DNA of 64,000 nt, from contig CM035408.1 in the NCBI GenBank assembly GCA_020310875.1, positions 141,736,407-141,800,406 of the forward strand, in the 5' to 3' direction. Made by a program: the position numbers and the translations under genes. This DNA comes from Ceratopteris richardii (taxonomy: Eukaryota; Streptophyta; Polypodiopsida; Polypodiales; Pteridaceae). Each line of letters begins with the position of its first letter. Within the stretch, counting starts at the first letter, position 1. Shown one piece after another: positions 51,945 to 63,290 of this stretch. The notes under the pieces are model-generated. The model was not told the DNA's origin and made no database searches. It was given only the letters and a program-made list of their open reading frames with translations.

Positions 51945-53515
51945 ACAATGGCCAATGTAGAATCCACAAACTCTGGATATGAACCTCCTCTAGGAGAGTA
52001 CTACTCATACAAAGACAACAGGTTAGAATACAAACCCGCATATGATGCTGCTTACTACGGATATGAGGGCTATGATCAGACTTATGGAACAGAGACCACC
52101 ACCTTGATGTATACGGCCCCGAAAGCACAACCAACAGTGAGACCACCTATCAGACCACCCATACAGAGAGGACCATGCTATAGATGCGGAGGAGACCATT
52201 TCATCCGAGAGTGCCCTCGACCTTACAACCCTCCACCACCTAGGATTTGGGAAGGATATTGCAGTGATTGCAGAAAAGAACATCTTTTTAGGGATTGCCC
52301 TAAGAATCCGGCAAAAGCTCAAGACAGTGCACCCATTAATGTGATTGAGGTCATAGAAGGACCGGGGAGTGATAAGGAGTACACTGTACCACTAAAGGCT
52401 ATTACTAGAGCCCAAGCTAAGCAACAAAAAGGAAAGCAACCAGAAGAGAAATAGGAGAGCAATAAAATTGTAGGCTCTGAAATTCCGATAGTCGGGGATT
52501 CTAAGAACCCATGTGAGAATTCCCAAAACACAAGAATACAAAATGGAAGGAAAGACGAGAAAACAAAAATAAATGGGCAAGAAATAAGAGTCAAGACAGT
52601 AAGAAACAAACTAAGAGCTTGAAAGAGCATAAGGAACAAAAAACACATAAGGAGATCCCTGAGCCACCATGGATTAACGCAGAGAAGGAGAAGCCAGGAT
52701 CCATTCTAGCTGACCCTAAGCCAGACGACTTGGACATGTGGTTGAAAGCTTACCAAGCTAGAATCCAAATGGGCCCAAATATAGACAACATGAAAAACTC
52801 TACCCTCAAGGGGAATTGGAAAAAGAAAGATTGGCAATATGCAGGAAACTTAGAGAGGTAGCACAAACAGCCCTAGAAAAAACTATCCCGGTTTTACCAG
52901 AAACCACGATTGTACACGGTCTATATGAAGAATGCATCAAATCCAAAGATAAGGAATCGAGAAAAGAAGATGACCAAGATGAACGAATAAAAGCAAAAGA
53001 TGAACAGGTGTCAATGATACCAGACCTAGAGGCGGATTGGCCAGAAGACTTGTGGAATAGAATCAGAGAAGAGCAATGGAAGAAGAATGGAATCAGTCCA
53101 CCCCCTTTTGAAGAAATAGATGTGGAAAATTGTCAACCCCATCCCAACCTGGAGGAAGCATATGAGGAAGTATCAAGACTCGATAAAGGTAGAGAGGAAA
53201 CCCTGAGCATTTCAACATTGCCTAATTACATGGGAGAATACGAAAGAGAGTCTCTAATAATACGAGCACCCACAGTGCATGGGAAGGAAAAAGGAAACTC
53301 AGAAGAGAGTTCATACAATCTAACAGAACTTAAGAAAATAAAGGTGCAATGCAAATTGACGGTGGAAGATTTGCTTCAACTTAAACCACAATTATGGAGA
53401 CAGTTGGCAAATCAACTAGAACCACCACCAGAGAAAGGAGAAATGAAAGAAAAGGAAAAGGAAAACCAATGCACTATACAAATTCCAGTTGATAAAGTGG
53501 GAGAGTTTAGTTAAG
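51945..53515 (+). mobile_element. Giant Gypsy gag, part after the nested Copia, and gag-pol linker
   Basis: Continues gag with two further CX2CX3HX4C knuckles (CYRCGGDHFIREC near 52.18 kb; CSDCRKEHLFRDC near 52.26 kb). A highly charged Lys/Glu-rich linker then runs to the protease. A segment at 52.8-53.5 kb (LPETTIVHGLYEECIKSKDK, then VQCKLTVEDLLQLKPQLW) has no family that I recognise. A few breaks. Confidence 0.75.
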
Positions 53516-56040
53516 GAGACGAAGGTAATACGTGTCTACCTGTCACCCACAATGGGTACATGACCAAGGCTATTCTAGATACGGGAGCTGGGGTAGGAAT
53601 TGCCACCGAGGAGATATGGGAAAAGTGGGGAAAACCTGCCTTGCGACCCACACGCATGAAACTCTAATTAGCAGACGGTCATGTGGAAAGACCCTTAGGA
53701 ATATTGGAACGAATCAAACTAACCACCTATGGAGTAGAATTTGAACACACATTAGCCATTTGTAAGTTTGAGAAAGCAAACAACTATGAAATGATATTGG
53801 GACGACCCTTTATGAGACAAATGTGGGTAGTGCAAGATTGGGGAAGAGATTCATTATACCTGCAACATCAAGGAAACACCACCAAGATAAATTTGCACAC
53901 GTTTGCTTATCGAGATGTCCCTCCACTACAATGGAATCCAGTCCACAAAGAAGAAGATGACCTATCCATTCACAGTGCTGGATCAAGTGATCAATCTTGA
54001 ATGCATGAAGATGCCCAGTTATGGATGTGTAAAGAAGCGAAGAGAGAGGAGAGAAAAAAACAATTGTGGCCGATAGGACACCCTAACTATCGATCAATAG
54101 AAGACCCTGACTACATGCCTCAAGTCTTTCTTGATGAGATTTTCGAGCCGCATGGATGGAAATTTTGGCAACCTTAGATGTGTGTAAACGAAGAAATTTT
54201 GACGATGAACGAATGCATAGATGAGGAAGGCTATGATGTAAACCTCTATATGGTTGTCCTTCAAGAAGTAGAAGAAGGGGAAATCCTAGAAAAAGAATGG
54301 AAAGAGGAATATGAGAGCATAGAAATGGAACCAGAATTTGACTCTGAAGAAAGCTACTTAAACACTCTTCAGAACAAGAAGGAACAGGAACCAACAAAGA
54401 TCTTAGCAATTGAAACTGCTCCGGCAATACATAGGCAGAAGGAAGACATGAGTAAGGTAGAACTGGACCTAGATCTTTTTGAAGTTCCTGAACACTTAAA
54501 AAAATACGAAGTAGAAGAGAGAAAAGTAGCCATTCAAATGCCTAAACGAGAGGCACAAGACGGAGAAACATACGACAACAAGGAACAAACCAAACAAATT
54601 GTGGTAACAATAGAAGACGGAGAAGAGCGGTGCACATATATTGGAAAAGATGTATCGGAAGAGGAGGAACAGGAACTCATATGCCTTATTCGAGAGTACC
54701 GAGACGTGTTTGCATGGACCTATAAGGATCTCAAAGGTGTAGATCCCACTATTTTTTCCCATCGAATACCAATGACGGCCGACGCAAAACCATCCAAACA
54801 ATGCCCTTATACGTACAATGAGGTTTATGCAGCAAAAATTAAGGAGGAAATAGACAAACTACTAGCGGCAGGATTCATATATGAGATAGAACACACTGAG
54901 TGGGTATCGCCATTAGTAGTTGTGCCTAAGAAAAATGGAAAATTGAGAGTGTGCATAAATTTGAAGAAGGCGAATGCAGCCACCATACGTGACAGCTACC
55001 CATTACCCATCACGGACCATCTGTTAGAGAGAGTAGCCGGAAAAGAGGTCTATAGTTTCCTGGATGGATTCTCGGGATACAATCAAGTAGCTATTGCGAC
55101 CAAGGATCAGCATAAGACAGCATTCGCCACCGAATGGGGTGTGTATGCCTTCAGAGTGATGCCTTTTGGACTCACTAATGCACCTGCTACTTTCCAACGA
55201 TTGATGTGTCATGTTTTCAAAAAAAATTTGAAAAAAAGTATGGAAGTGTATGTAGATGACCTCTGCACATACTCCAATCAAAGAAACGACACATCCCCGA
55301 GTTGAAGAAGATATTCAACAAATGTAGACAGTATAGAGTCTGTTTAAACCCGGAAAAATGTGTCTTCATGGTAAGACAAGGGAAAATCCTAGGACATATA
55401 GTCTCGAGAAATGGAATATCTACGGATGAGGACAAAATTAAGGTCATCTTAGACCTACCAAGACCTAAGAATGCGAAGGAAGTGCAAGCTTTTATGGAGC
55501 ATTGTGGATATTACCGTAGGTTTATTCACATGTATGCCATAATAGCAAAACCCTTGTATGGTCTCTTAACTCAATTTACTTGGACAGAAGAGTGCGAGAA
55601 GGCATTCAACGAGTTGAAAAAGAGGCTTAGTACAGCCCCAATTCTGAAATCACCAAACTGGAGCAAGCCATTTCATATTCATGTTGATGCTTCTAACTAT
55701 GTTATTGGATGTATCCTAGCCCAACCAGCCGATGAAGGTAAGCTTGATCATCCAATCACCTATGCTAGTAGACAACTGAATCAAGCGGAACGAAATCATA
55801 CCACTACGGAATGAGAAGGCTTAGGAATGGTATACGTAGTGAAGAAATTCAGACATTATCTTTTAGCCAACAAGTTCAAATTTTTCATAGACCATCAAGC
55901 TTTGTTGTACTTAGTCAATAAACCTTGTAACACGGGAAGGTTGGTACGATGGTTTCTACTACTAATGGAGTTCGATTTTGAAGTAATAGTGAAAAAAGGA
56001 AACACACATGTGAGAGCAGACCACCTTTCTATGTTGAAAC
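53516..56040 (+). mobile_element. Giant Gypsy protease, reverse transcriptase and RNase H
   Basis: First retropepsin at 53.53-53.9 kb, with active-site AILDTGAGVGIA (Asp codon at 53578) and the partner motif MILGRPFMRQMW. An acidic spacer follows. Reverse transcriptase spans about 54.7-55.35 kb (EWVSPLVVVPKKNGKLRVC, PLPITDHLLERVAGKEVYSF, FGLTNAPATFQRLM, catalytic YVDDLCTYS near 55.25 kb). RNase H spans about 55.6-56.0 kb (HIHVDASNYVIGCILAQP, ITYASRQLNQAE, FFIDHQALLYL). Together these copy the RNA genome to DNA and process the polyprotein. The region has a few breaks. Confidence 0.9.
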
Positions 56041-56159
56041 ACGGAGAGCCACCAAATGGAGTACCCGACGATCTGCCAGATGCATATTTGTTTAATCTAG
56101 AAGTATGTCCAAAGTGGGTAGAAAAATTGATACCTATACTCACCCATGGCCCTGAACAC

Positions 56160-57760
56160 TCAATCAATAGGGATAGAAAAAAAGAAATTCTTCAATCAAG
56201 GAACTTACATATCGTTGCAGGAAGTGTGTACTACAAGGAACCCAATGGAGTGTTACTCAGATGTGTCGAAGAGGATGAACAAAAGCAACTAATCGAGCAA
56301 GCACATGTGAACAAATGGAGAACACATCGAGGGATTCATGGAACAATCCGAGAACTAAAGAGGTTAGGAGTGTACTGGCCTGACATGCCCAAGAATGTTC
56401 ACGACCACGTAAGTAATTGTACAGAATGCCAAGAGACGATCCCAGAAGATCATATGTCTCTACCTTTTTTGACCATAGCACCCAATTGGAGTAAAACATT
56501 AGTGAAATTAAAAACAAAAGAACATGAAAGAGGAGCTAGTTTAGCAAGAAAGCGATCTTTAGGAGAAATGAGTAAGGATTACATACTCATGGGAAGACAG
56601 TTGTTTAGGCGAGGTAAAGACAACCAACTCAGATTATGTGTGCATGAAGGAGAATATTTACCCATATTAGAAATGGCACATGCAGGTGCTGCGGGAGGTC
56701 ATTTTTCAGCGGAGAGAACTGTCAAAATGATTCTCTTTGCGGGCTTGTGGTGGCCAACTCTACATATGGATGCTGAAACATATGTACGAAGTTGTGAAAC
56801 CTGTCAGAGAGCTAAATACCCAATTCGGAGAGATGACATGCCATTAAGACCCATGGTCTATGCGAGAGCATTCACAAAATGGGGTATTGACTTCATAGGA
56901 CCTATCAATCCACCTGCCAAAGGATCACATGCGGAGTACATCATAGTAGCAACTGATTACTTGACCAAATGGGTAGAAGCAAAAGCCACTAGAAAGAATG
57001 ATGCTCAAACTACTGCCAAGTTTCTTTTCGAGCATATTTTCACCCGATTTGGATTACCCATAGAGATCGTGAGTGATCGGGGAACGCATTTCCTCAATGA
57101 CGTAATCGAGTCACTAATGAATGAGTTTTTAGTGATTCATAAGAAATCAGCCCCATATCATCCCCAAGCAAATGGACAAGCAGAGAGTTCCAATAAGGTA
57201 CTGTGTACAGTATTGACAAAGATCGTCAATAATGGAAGGTCGGATTGGGACAAACAATTGCATCACGCAATTTGGGCCTTCCGAGTTGCATATAAAACGA
57301 CAATTGGAACTACCCCATTTAACTTAGTGTATGGGCAAAATGCAATTTTGTCAATTGACTTTTTAGTACCAACGCTAAAGGTGGCCCAACAGTATGAGTG
57401 GAACGGACATGAACTATCCCAACAACTAGACCAAATCGAGAAGTTACATGAGACTAGGTTACAAGCAGTGGCAGGAGTCTATGCAGCTAAACGGAGACAA
57501 AAAGCATATTATGATGCACATATAAAAGACAAGGGACTTAAAGAAGGTGACTTAGTCTTAGTGTACACCTTAAAACAACACGCCAAGAAGTTGCAAAAAT
57601 GCGGATATGGACCGCTGATCATAAATCGAATCTCGACGGGCGGAGCAGTCAATTTAGCCACCTTAGATGGCGACATCCTTCCCAACTACATCAGTGGATG
57701 TAGAGTGAGACGATTCATGGAGCCTTTGACTGATCAAATGCTAGCACGATTAGTAGGAGC
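56160..57760 (+). mobile_element. Giant Gypsy integrase with two zinc-binding modules
   Basis: Two consecutive H2C2-type modules are present. The first (about 56.28-56.43 kb) reads AHVNKWRTHRGIHG, then YWPDMPKNVHDHVSNCTECQ. The second (about 56.65-56.82 kb) reads AHAGAAGGHFSAERTV, then LWWPTLHMDAETYV and CETCQRAK. The catalytic core follows with GIDFIGPIN, VSDRGTHFLND and HPQANGQAESSNK, supplying the expected Asp, Asp and Glu. The C-terminal part (57.5-57.75 kb; EGDLVLVYTLKQHAKKLQKC, YISGCRVRRFMEPL) follows. It inserts the cDNA into the genome. The fossil at 5.9-7.3 kb is the same family but is too short to show whether it had both modules. The 56.16-57.76 kb block is open throughout. Confidence 0.9.
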
Positions 57761-57929
57761 TCAAAATAGGAAGAAGGAAGAGGAACGGATTAGAGAGGAA
57801 GCTCGACAAGAAGCACTGGAGCACATTAGGAAACGGAAAGAATGGATTAGACAACGAGATGAACGCTATCTCCGAGGAGAAGAGCCTATCCCTATGGCTA
57901 ATTACCAAGTCGATAATCATGATACAGCG

Positions 57930-58330
57930 GGTGTGTGTAAAACGCAATCTTACCTAAACCTAGGGATTGGCAAGACAGAGTACAAGTTGATAGATGCATT
58001 GATAGACTCAGGAGCAGGACTTAGTTGCATACAAAATAGAATCGTAAAAGATTTACAATTGAATGTGAATCCCACAAAAGCCCGATTGATCCGAATTGGA
58101 GGTCAAACCCTAAAATGTATTGGAACAACAAATGCATCCCTCTACCTAGGCAATTCCTCCATGGAACAGAGAGTTTTAGTGTGCAAGGACGAGGATCTAA
58201 TAGAAGACTTAATTCTAGGACAAGACTGGATCGTTGAAAATGAGGTGTGTATCCATCTAGCTCAAGGCTACATTTCAGCCAAGATAGGGCACAAGGAAAT
58301 TTTCAGTTTATTAGGAGAAAAACCTTTACT
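57930..58330 (+). mobile_element. Second retropepsin-like domain downstream of the integrase
   Basis: It continues in the integrase reading frame. An Arg/Glu-rich helical linker (57.76-57.9 kb) is followed by LNLGIGKTEYKLIDALIDSG, AGLSCIQ, a middle with RLIRIGGQTLKCIGTTNASL, and LIEDLILGQDWIVEN. The DSGA signature with a preceding hydrophobic strand (Asp codon 58005-58007), the flap-region Gly and the ILGxDW motif at the right spacing are the hallmarks of a retropepsin of about 110 residues. The element already has a normal protease upstream of its reverse transcriptase, so this is an extra copy. Whether it was active, and what it cut, cannot be told from sequence. Confidence 0.75.
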
Positions 58331-58589
58331 CCCACCCAACATAATCGCGAATTCAGAGACCTGCCAGGAAAAGACGTTGGAGAATGATCCTAGTCTTAAT
58401 ATCTCAGAAACACACCTAGAAGAAACAGGAAGTCCCGACCATGCGAAATCCACCGAAAAGTTGCACTCACCACATTCACTTGAAGAACAGCCAGTCACTA
58501 GGGAAACCAACGGTAAGGGACCTCTTCAACAAACCAAAAAACCACAATATTGGAAAACCACAAGCAGACACCCATATGCAGGATGACAC

Positions 58590-59383
58590 AAATACAAATG
58601 GGTACGCAGGGATCAGATGTAGAACCAGGCAAAATCAGAACACAATCTTGAAAAGGAAGCAAAGATCACAAAGACAACTACGCCGGAATCCACATCAAAA
58701 GGACTTTTGCAGATATGGATACCCGAACCATTGATGGAAGCTCAAAGATGGCGACAGCAGATATGGATTCCCAAAAAGGTAACACAAGTAGCTAAACACA
58801 CTATAAGGACTCAGGAAGAAGCAGTACATCAAACAAAGCGCACGACAAAACCACATAAAAGTCATCCAAGAAACTGGAGAAGCAAGACCAAGATCACACA
58901 AATAATGGAGAAAGCAAAGAGAACACATGAAGCAGGAAGGATCAAAGACACAAAACGACCTCTCTTAGTGGTCACGAAATGGATCTGGAAACCCAAGCAA
59001 CCGCGAGGACTGGACGATCAAAGAAACAAAGATTTCCCTTGCACTCATGAAGTCTCTAATGCACCTCAAGTATGCATAATAGGGCCACACTACATGGCCA
59101 AGCATTTGGCACATGATGTACATAATAAAACTAGTGGTGCACATTCTCCAAGAGAGATTAGATCTTAGCTTCACTTTGATAGGAATGGACTTACTATGTA
59201 CATAAATAAATGCTTTGGCTATACTAACGATTGTCTTCTTTCAGGAAAAGTTATAAAAAGAGGTGGTAAGAGATCTCACTCAATGATGGGAAAACGGAGT
59301 GAAAAACGACAATAATCACTACAATGCATTGAACACTTGCATACTTTCCTTTGAAGCTAACACACTTTTCGTTACAAGTGCAG
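58590..59383 (+). mobile_element. Region between pol and the coiled-coil ORF
   Basis: Lys/Arg/Thr/Gln-rich, weakly protein-like sequence without a recognised domain, then non-coding sequence from about 59.17 kb. Just before the next ORF, a pyrimidine-rich stretch ends in TGCAG directly at the ATG (59384). It resembles a splice acceptor. Athila-type elements are thought to express their ORF after pol from spliced RNA; its use here is inference. Confidence 0.5.
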
Positions 59384-61822
59384 ATGGCTTCTGAAGACTC
59401 TGAAGCAACAGTACAAGAGGAGATGCAGGAATTCCCTCCTCAAAGTCTCACCAAAGCGAAGGGGCATTGGTTTAGAGATGAGCAACCAGTTGGGGAGTAC
59501 TTATTCTTGGCAAATATAAAAATTATGGACACAGAGCATCACTTCCCTATTATGTTCCAGGACTTCAGGGTTTTACATGAGTTACCATCCACAATTGCCA
59601 TAATGAAGAAAGCAGGAATTCACAAGTATTTTGAATTACCCATCTATAAACCTGATTTCCAAAGATGCACGCAAGTCATGAACACCCTACAACCAGCACT
59701 ACATGATCCACTGGTGCCAGAAGCCAGAGTTATGGATAAAGGAGGAGAATGGGTAATCATTCAATTCACACATGAATTGATTAAGGAAGCATTCAGATGG
59801 GAAAAGGACGGTGTCACGATCATAAAAGAAGAGAGTCGTGGAGCAAAGACACGGACTTTTGTTGACATTAACAAAGTGGATATAGAAGAGGAAGTCAGAC
59901 TGATTCACCAACACTTCTGCTTCCCCAACATGAATCGCTACACGGCTCCCCAAAAACTCATAGTTCAATTATTGTCTCATGCCATCAAACAAATAGGAAA
60001 TCAAGTTAATCTGACTCCCTATGTGCAAGAACGACTATTCGAGGCAAAGAAGCAATGGAATAATAAGAAGTTCCTCAATGGTACCACGGCCCTGACTATC
60101 ATGATTTACCACGCATTGGGCATGAGAGAACATTTGCAGGAAATGCCATCTTCAAGTGATATGGCTAGGTATGTCAAAGTCGCCACCGTGCCAAAGAAGA
60201 AAAAAGGGGCAACAATAGTGGAAGTGGCGGAAACTAGCTCTCAACCCAAAATGAGGGGCACAAAAAGACTCCGGGAAGTCAAGCTAGTGGAAGAGGAAGC
60301 CCCAATGACGAAAAGAATCCATGTGCTTCCCAAAACAACTATGAAAGGTCAGACAAAAATTACAGAGGAAGATTTAGCTAAAGCCTTGGAAGAAACCCAT
60401 CAATATACGGAAGGGCAAATTAATTTACCAGTACAAGGTCACCACTATCAACAGTCAAAGCAATCAATGGAAACAAAGAGCAAACTCACCAAAGTCCATA
60501 GATATAGGGAGATTGGCTTGGATAACTCTAGTTCTGTATCGGAGGACCAAGAAGAACAAAACACTTCATTCCTAAATGTCGATATTCAAAGTGAGTCAAA
60601 AGATGATGGACAATGGGAGGAACTGAATGAAGTCGACTACAACAAGGAAGCAGAAGACCCTAAGGCGGAAGATCAACCCACTGGTGTTGATCAGAGCATC
60701 ATAAGTGAGAAGGAAGAACAAGAAGGAAAGCATACTATAACAGTTAATGAAACTTCAAACATCCAAGTCAAGGGGACTCAGGAAAACACAATAGAAGAAG
60801 AGGAACCTTTCACGCCTATCAGAGTAGTGGCAGAACCCTCCCCAATGGATATCACCTTCCAAGGAAGTGCCACCAATGCTAGCAATCTGGAGGAACAAAA
60901 CAATGTACAAAACATACAATTACAAATTCGACAACCACACAACGAAACTATCCATGTGGAAAAAGGCAAAGATGTACAAACGGGAGAAACCTCGAGCATA
61001 CCAAAGACGTGGTTGAATGTGGATATTGCTCAGCTCAAGCCCGTGGTGCAAGACATGATTAGAACTGCTCTAGATACACAACAATTGATGCTAGAAGCTG
61101 ATGAAGATTATGATCAGGCCATGCAAGACAAAAAAGAACTTCAAAAATTGGGTAAGAGTCTTTCCACAAAGTTGAAGACAGTAAAAGAACAAGTTTGGGG
61201 AAAAGAAAATGAACTTCAAGAAGTCAAAAAGAAATACCACGTGCTCGAGACAGAGAATGGAAGATTGAAAGAACAGCTTCAAGAAGTCACAAGAAAATTA
61301 GAAGCCAATGAAGTTGAGAAGGCACGACTAACATCAAGATACAAAGTATTAGAATCTCAACTCAAAGTGTACATGGAGGAAGCGGAAAGCTTAAGGCAAC
61401 GCAACAGGGAACTTATGACGACACTTCTAAGCGATCAATCGGTTGAGGTGCAAGCCAAACTAGAACAGAATATCAAAGAATTGGAGGACAAATTTGCTAG
61501 GTATGAAGATACACTAACAAAGGAAAGAGCTACCGTTGCTGAATGGGAAAGACGATACATGGAAGACACTGCAACTCTACGAGCCAAATGGAAAAAAGCA
61601 GAAAATAGATACCTCTTACATTGTAAAGAAGATGCCGATCAGCTAGCAATTGTAGCTGAGGAAATTGAAAAAAATAAATCAACAATTTTGCAGGCCCAAG
61701 AGGAGATTAAGCAGAAAAAGGAAATGATTAAACAGCTCCAGGATCAATTAGCACTACAAGATACCGAGGGGACACCAGTAGTTCCAAAGTCTGCAGAGGC
61801 TACTGTGGAGAATGAGAACTAA
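59384..61822 (+). CDS. 812-residue coiled-coil protein in the env position of the giant Gypsy
   Basis: An uninterrupted frame from ATG 59384 (MASEDSEATVQEEMQEFPPQ) to a stop at 61820-61822. The upstream in-frame TTG at 59351 is an unlikely start. Residues about 15-250 look globular, with aromatic and hydrophobic patches (HHFPIMFQDFRVLHELPS, EWVIIQFTHELIKEAFRW, LNGTTALTIMIYHALGM). The length and position recall the plant transposon protein domain seen in Athila-type elements, but I cannot confirm it. Residues about 270-540 are charged and low in complexity. Residues about 555-800 form a long heptad-like coiled coil rich in Glu, Lys, Gln and Leu. No signal peptide or clear membrane segment is present, so a classical envelope protein is unlikely. 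A structural or RNA/protein-scaffolding role is speculation. Confidence 0.75.
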   Translation: MASEDSEATVQEEMQEFPPQSLTKAKGHWFRDEQPVGEYLFLANIKIMDTEHHFPIMFQDFRVLHELPSTIAIMKKAGIHKYFELPIYKPDFQRCTQVMNTLQPALHDPLVPEARVMDKGGEWVIIQFTHELIKEAFRWEKDGVTIIKEESRGAKTRTFVDINKVDIEEEVRLIHQHFCFPNMNRYTAPQKLIVQLLSHAIKQIGNQVNLTPYVQERLFEAKKQWNNKKFLNGTTALTIMIYHALGMREHLQEMPSSSDMARYVKVATVPKKKKGATIVEVAETSSQPKMRGTKRLREVKLVEEEAPMTKRIHVLPKTTMKGQTKITEEDLAKALEETHQYTEGQINLPVQGHHYQQSKQSMETKSKLTKVHRYREIGLDNSSSVSEDQEEQNTSFLNVDIQSESKDDGQWEELNEVDYNKEAEDPKAEDQPTGVDQSIISEKEEQEGKHTITVNETSNIQVKGTQENTIEEEEPFTPIRVVAEPSPMDITFQGSATNASNLEEQNNVQNIQLQIRQPHNETIHVEKGKDVQTGETSSIPKTWLNVDIAQLKPVVQDMIRTALDTQQLMLEADEDYDQAMQDKKELQKLGKSLSTKLKTVKEQVWGKENELQEVKKKYHVLETENGRLKEQLQEVTRKLEANEVEKARLTSRYKVLESQLKVYMEEAESLRQRNRELMTTLLSDQSVEVQAKLEQNIKELEDKFARYEDTLTKERATVAEWERRYMEDTATLRAKWKKAENRYLLHCKEDADQLAIVAEEIEKNKSTILQAQEEIKQKKEMIKQLQDQLALQDTEGTPVVPKSAEATVENEN

Positions 61823-61845
61823 GCCGACCGGAGCGGGCACTACTG

Positions 61846-62904
61846 GTGTCCCAACTCACTGCTGAGTTTGAAGATCAGATCATAAAGATCATGAAGGAAG
61901 CTCAAATCGACAATAAACAATTAGAGCAAATTTTGAAGCCATTCAATGTACCATACGGCCTACTTAAAGAACAAACGCGAACTTATATAAGATCTACGAC
62001 AAATAAAGATCCGGATCACAACCTCCAATTCAGGCATGATACTTTCAGCTATACACAAGAAGAATTTGAGAAGCCGGATCCCATCTGGAGGAGGAAAATT
62101 TTGGAAAAGAATCCCACACTGTGGGTACAGTGGGAAGCATCACCATATGAGCTTCAAGTAAATCCATCTTTTTGTCCTGTGCCCCGCAGACGCTCCTGGA
62201 CGCATTTTTGGGAAGGCCAGCGCCAGGGTAGCATTAATAATCAGTGGCTCAATTATCCCCTGTTACCTAGTCCGTCGCATAATTCCTTACCGACCGAGGA
62301 ATATATGGTAAAAACCATGGAATTCTAGATTTCCAGATATGCTACAGTTCCCGACTTAGCGGTTAAGATGACTTATAAAATCTTCAGTATGCTACTCACA
62401 GTGCTTAAAGTTTTTCAACACGCGAAATATACTTTTTTGAATTTCATTGGCATTACGCAAGGTTCAGAAGCCTTAATTTTTTATTTATCTACTATTCCCA
62501 GCCACCTAACTATCATGGCATATTATTCTCGCCTAATGTTTTTGCCATCGACATATATGCAAACCTTCGAAGAAGCATTCTTCACCGGCTTTTTCGAAAT
62601 TGATTCCGAAATTTTTGTCAAAATGACTTCCAATTTGAATGCGCGACTAGTTGCCTATGAAACAAGTTTCTTTGCGGATCATCGACAGGCGCCAGAGGAC
62701 GGAGTAAAGTCACAACAATGGAAAGAATTTATGCTTTGTCACGCTAATCTGCTAAACAACAGAGAGCAACGAGCCATACAAACATACACACGTCGCCACA
62801 AAAAGCCTGTCGAGGACGACAGAGTTCAGGAGGAGGGACGTGTAGAGGGACAATCAAGCAAAAAGAAAAGAAGAAGAAAATCAAAGTCTAGAACGGCTCA
62901 ATAG
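61846..62904 (+). mobile_element. Last ORF region of the giant Gypsy, basic-tailed
   Basis: Lies 20-25 bases after the coiled-coil ORF. The first half (61.85-62.33 kb; TAEFEDQIIKIMKEAQIDNK, TRTYIRSTTNKDPDHN, aromatic-rich middle) and second half (62.37-62.9 kb; KIFSMLLTVLKVFQHAKYTF, hydrophobic LIFYLSTIPSHLTIMAYY) end in a strongly basic tail, KKKRRRKSKSR, that resembles a nuclear-localisation or RNA-binding signal. No family recognised. The hydrophobic stretch may be a membrane-associated helix or just a protein core. The region has about one break. Confidence 0.55.
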
Positions 62905-63290
62905 AAATAAACATAACAAAAACAAGTCCCTGCAAGAAGCCCCGCAGGGGCGCATCACTCATCTCTGCACAGAGCCCCGCAGGGGCACATACACCAAGGA
63001 AAAGCACGCAGCTGAGAGGAGGAACCACGGCCAACAAGTATTCCATATGAGGGTGCTTCAACCTCTTGAGTTACAGAGGATTCAGATCAAGGCTTACGAG
63101 CTACATCCTCATATGTGCACTGATGGCGTGCGTGACAAACCGAATTAACAGGCTTTAAGTAATCAGAGCGCCTCTAAAGCGTAATGCAAGATCAAGAATC
63201 AGGCAGAACTGACCAAAGGATGCGGGTGTAGATCGAGACAAACAAGTAGTAAAGCCTGTCAAGGGATGACAGAGACAAAGAGGGGGAGGG
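62905..63290 (+). promoter_or_regulatory. 3' untranslated region and polypurine tract
   Basis: Two copies of AGCCCCGCAGGGGC (about 62938-62951 and 62981-62995), each able to form a short GC hairpin, sit in an otherwise unstructured leader to the LTR. The polypurine tract AAAGAGGGGGAGGG (63277-63290) directly precedes the 3' LTR and would prime plus-strand DNA synthesis. Confidence 0.8.

Noticed and set aside
45428-51949. Exact 5-bp target duplication around the nested Copia
   Set aside because: The flanks read aacat and acaat. They are similar but not identical, so I report the insertion without claiming a clean duplication.
53516-54000. First protease as the unusual one
   Set aside because: Its position and motifs (DTGAG, ILGRPF) are normal for a plant Gypsy. 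The unusual copy is the one after the integrase.
59384-61822. Host gene captured by the element (kinesin- or myosin-like coiled coil)
   Set aside because: The coiled coil is generic, no motor or other host domain is visible, and there are no intron remnants. Capture cannot be supported from sequence alone.
62368-62904. Envelope transmembrane protein
   Set aside because: One moderately hydrophobic stretch without signal peptide, cleavage site or second anchor is not enough to call an envelope.
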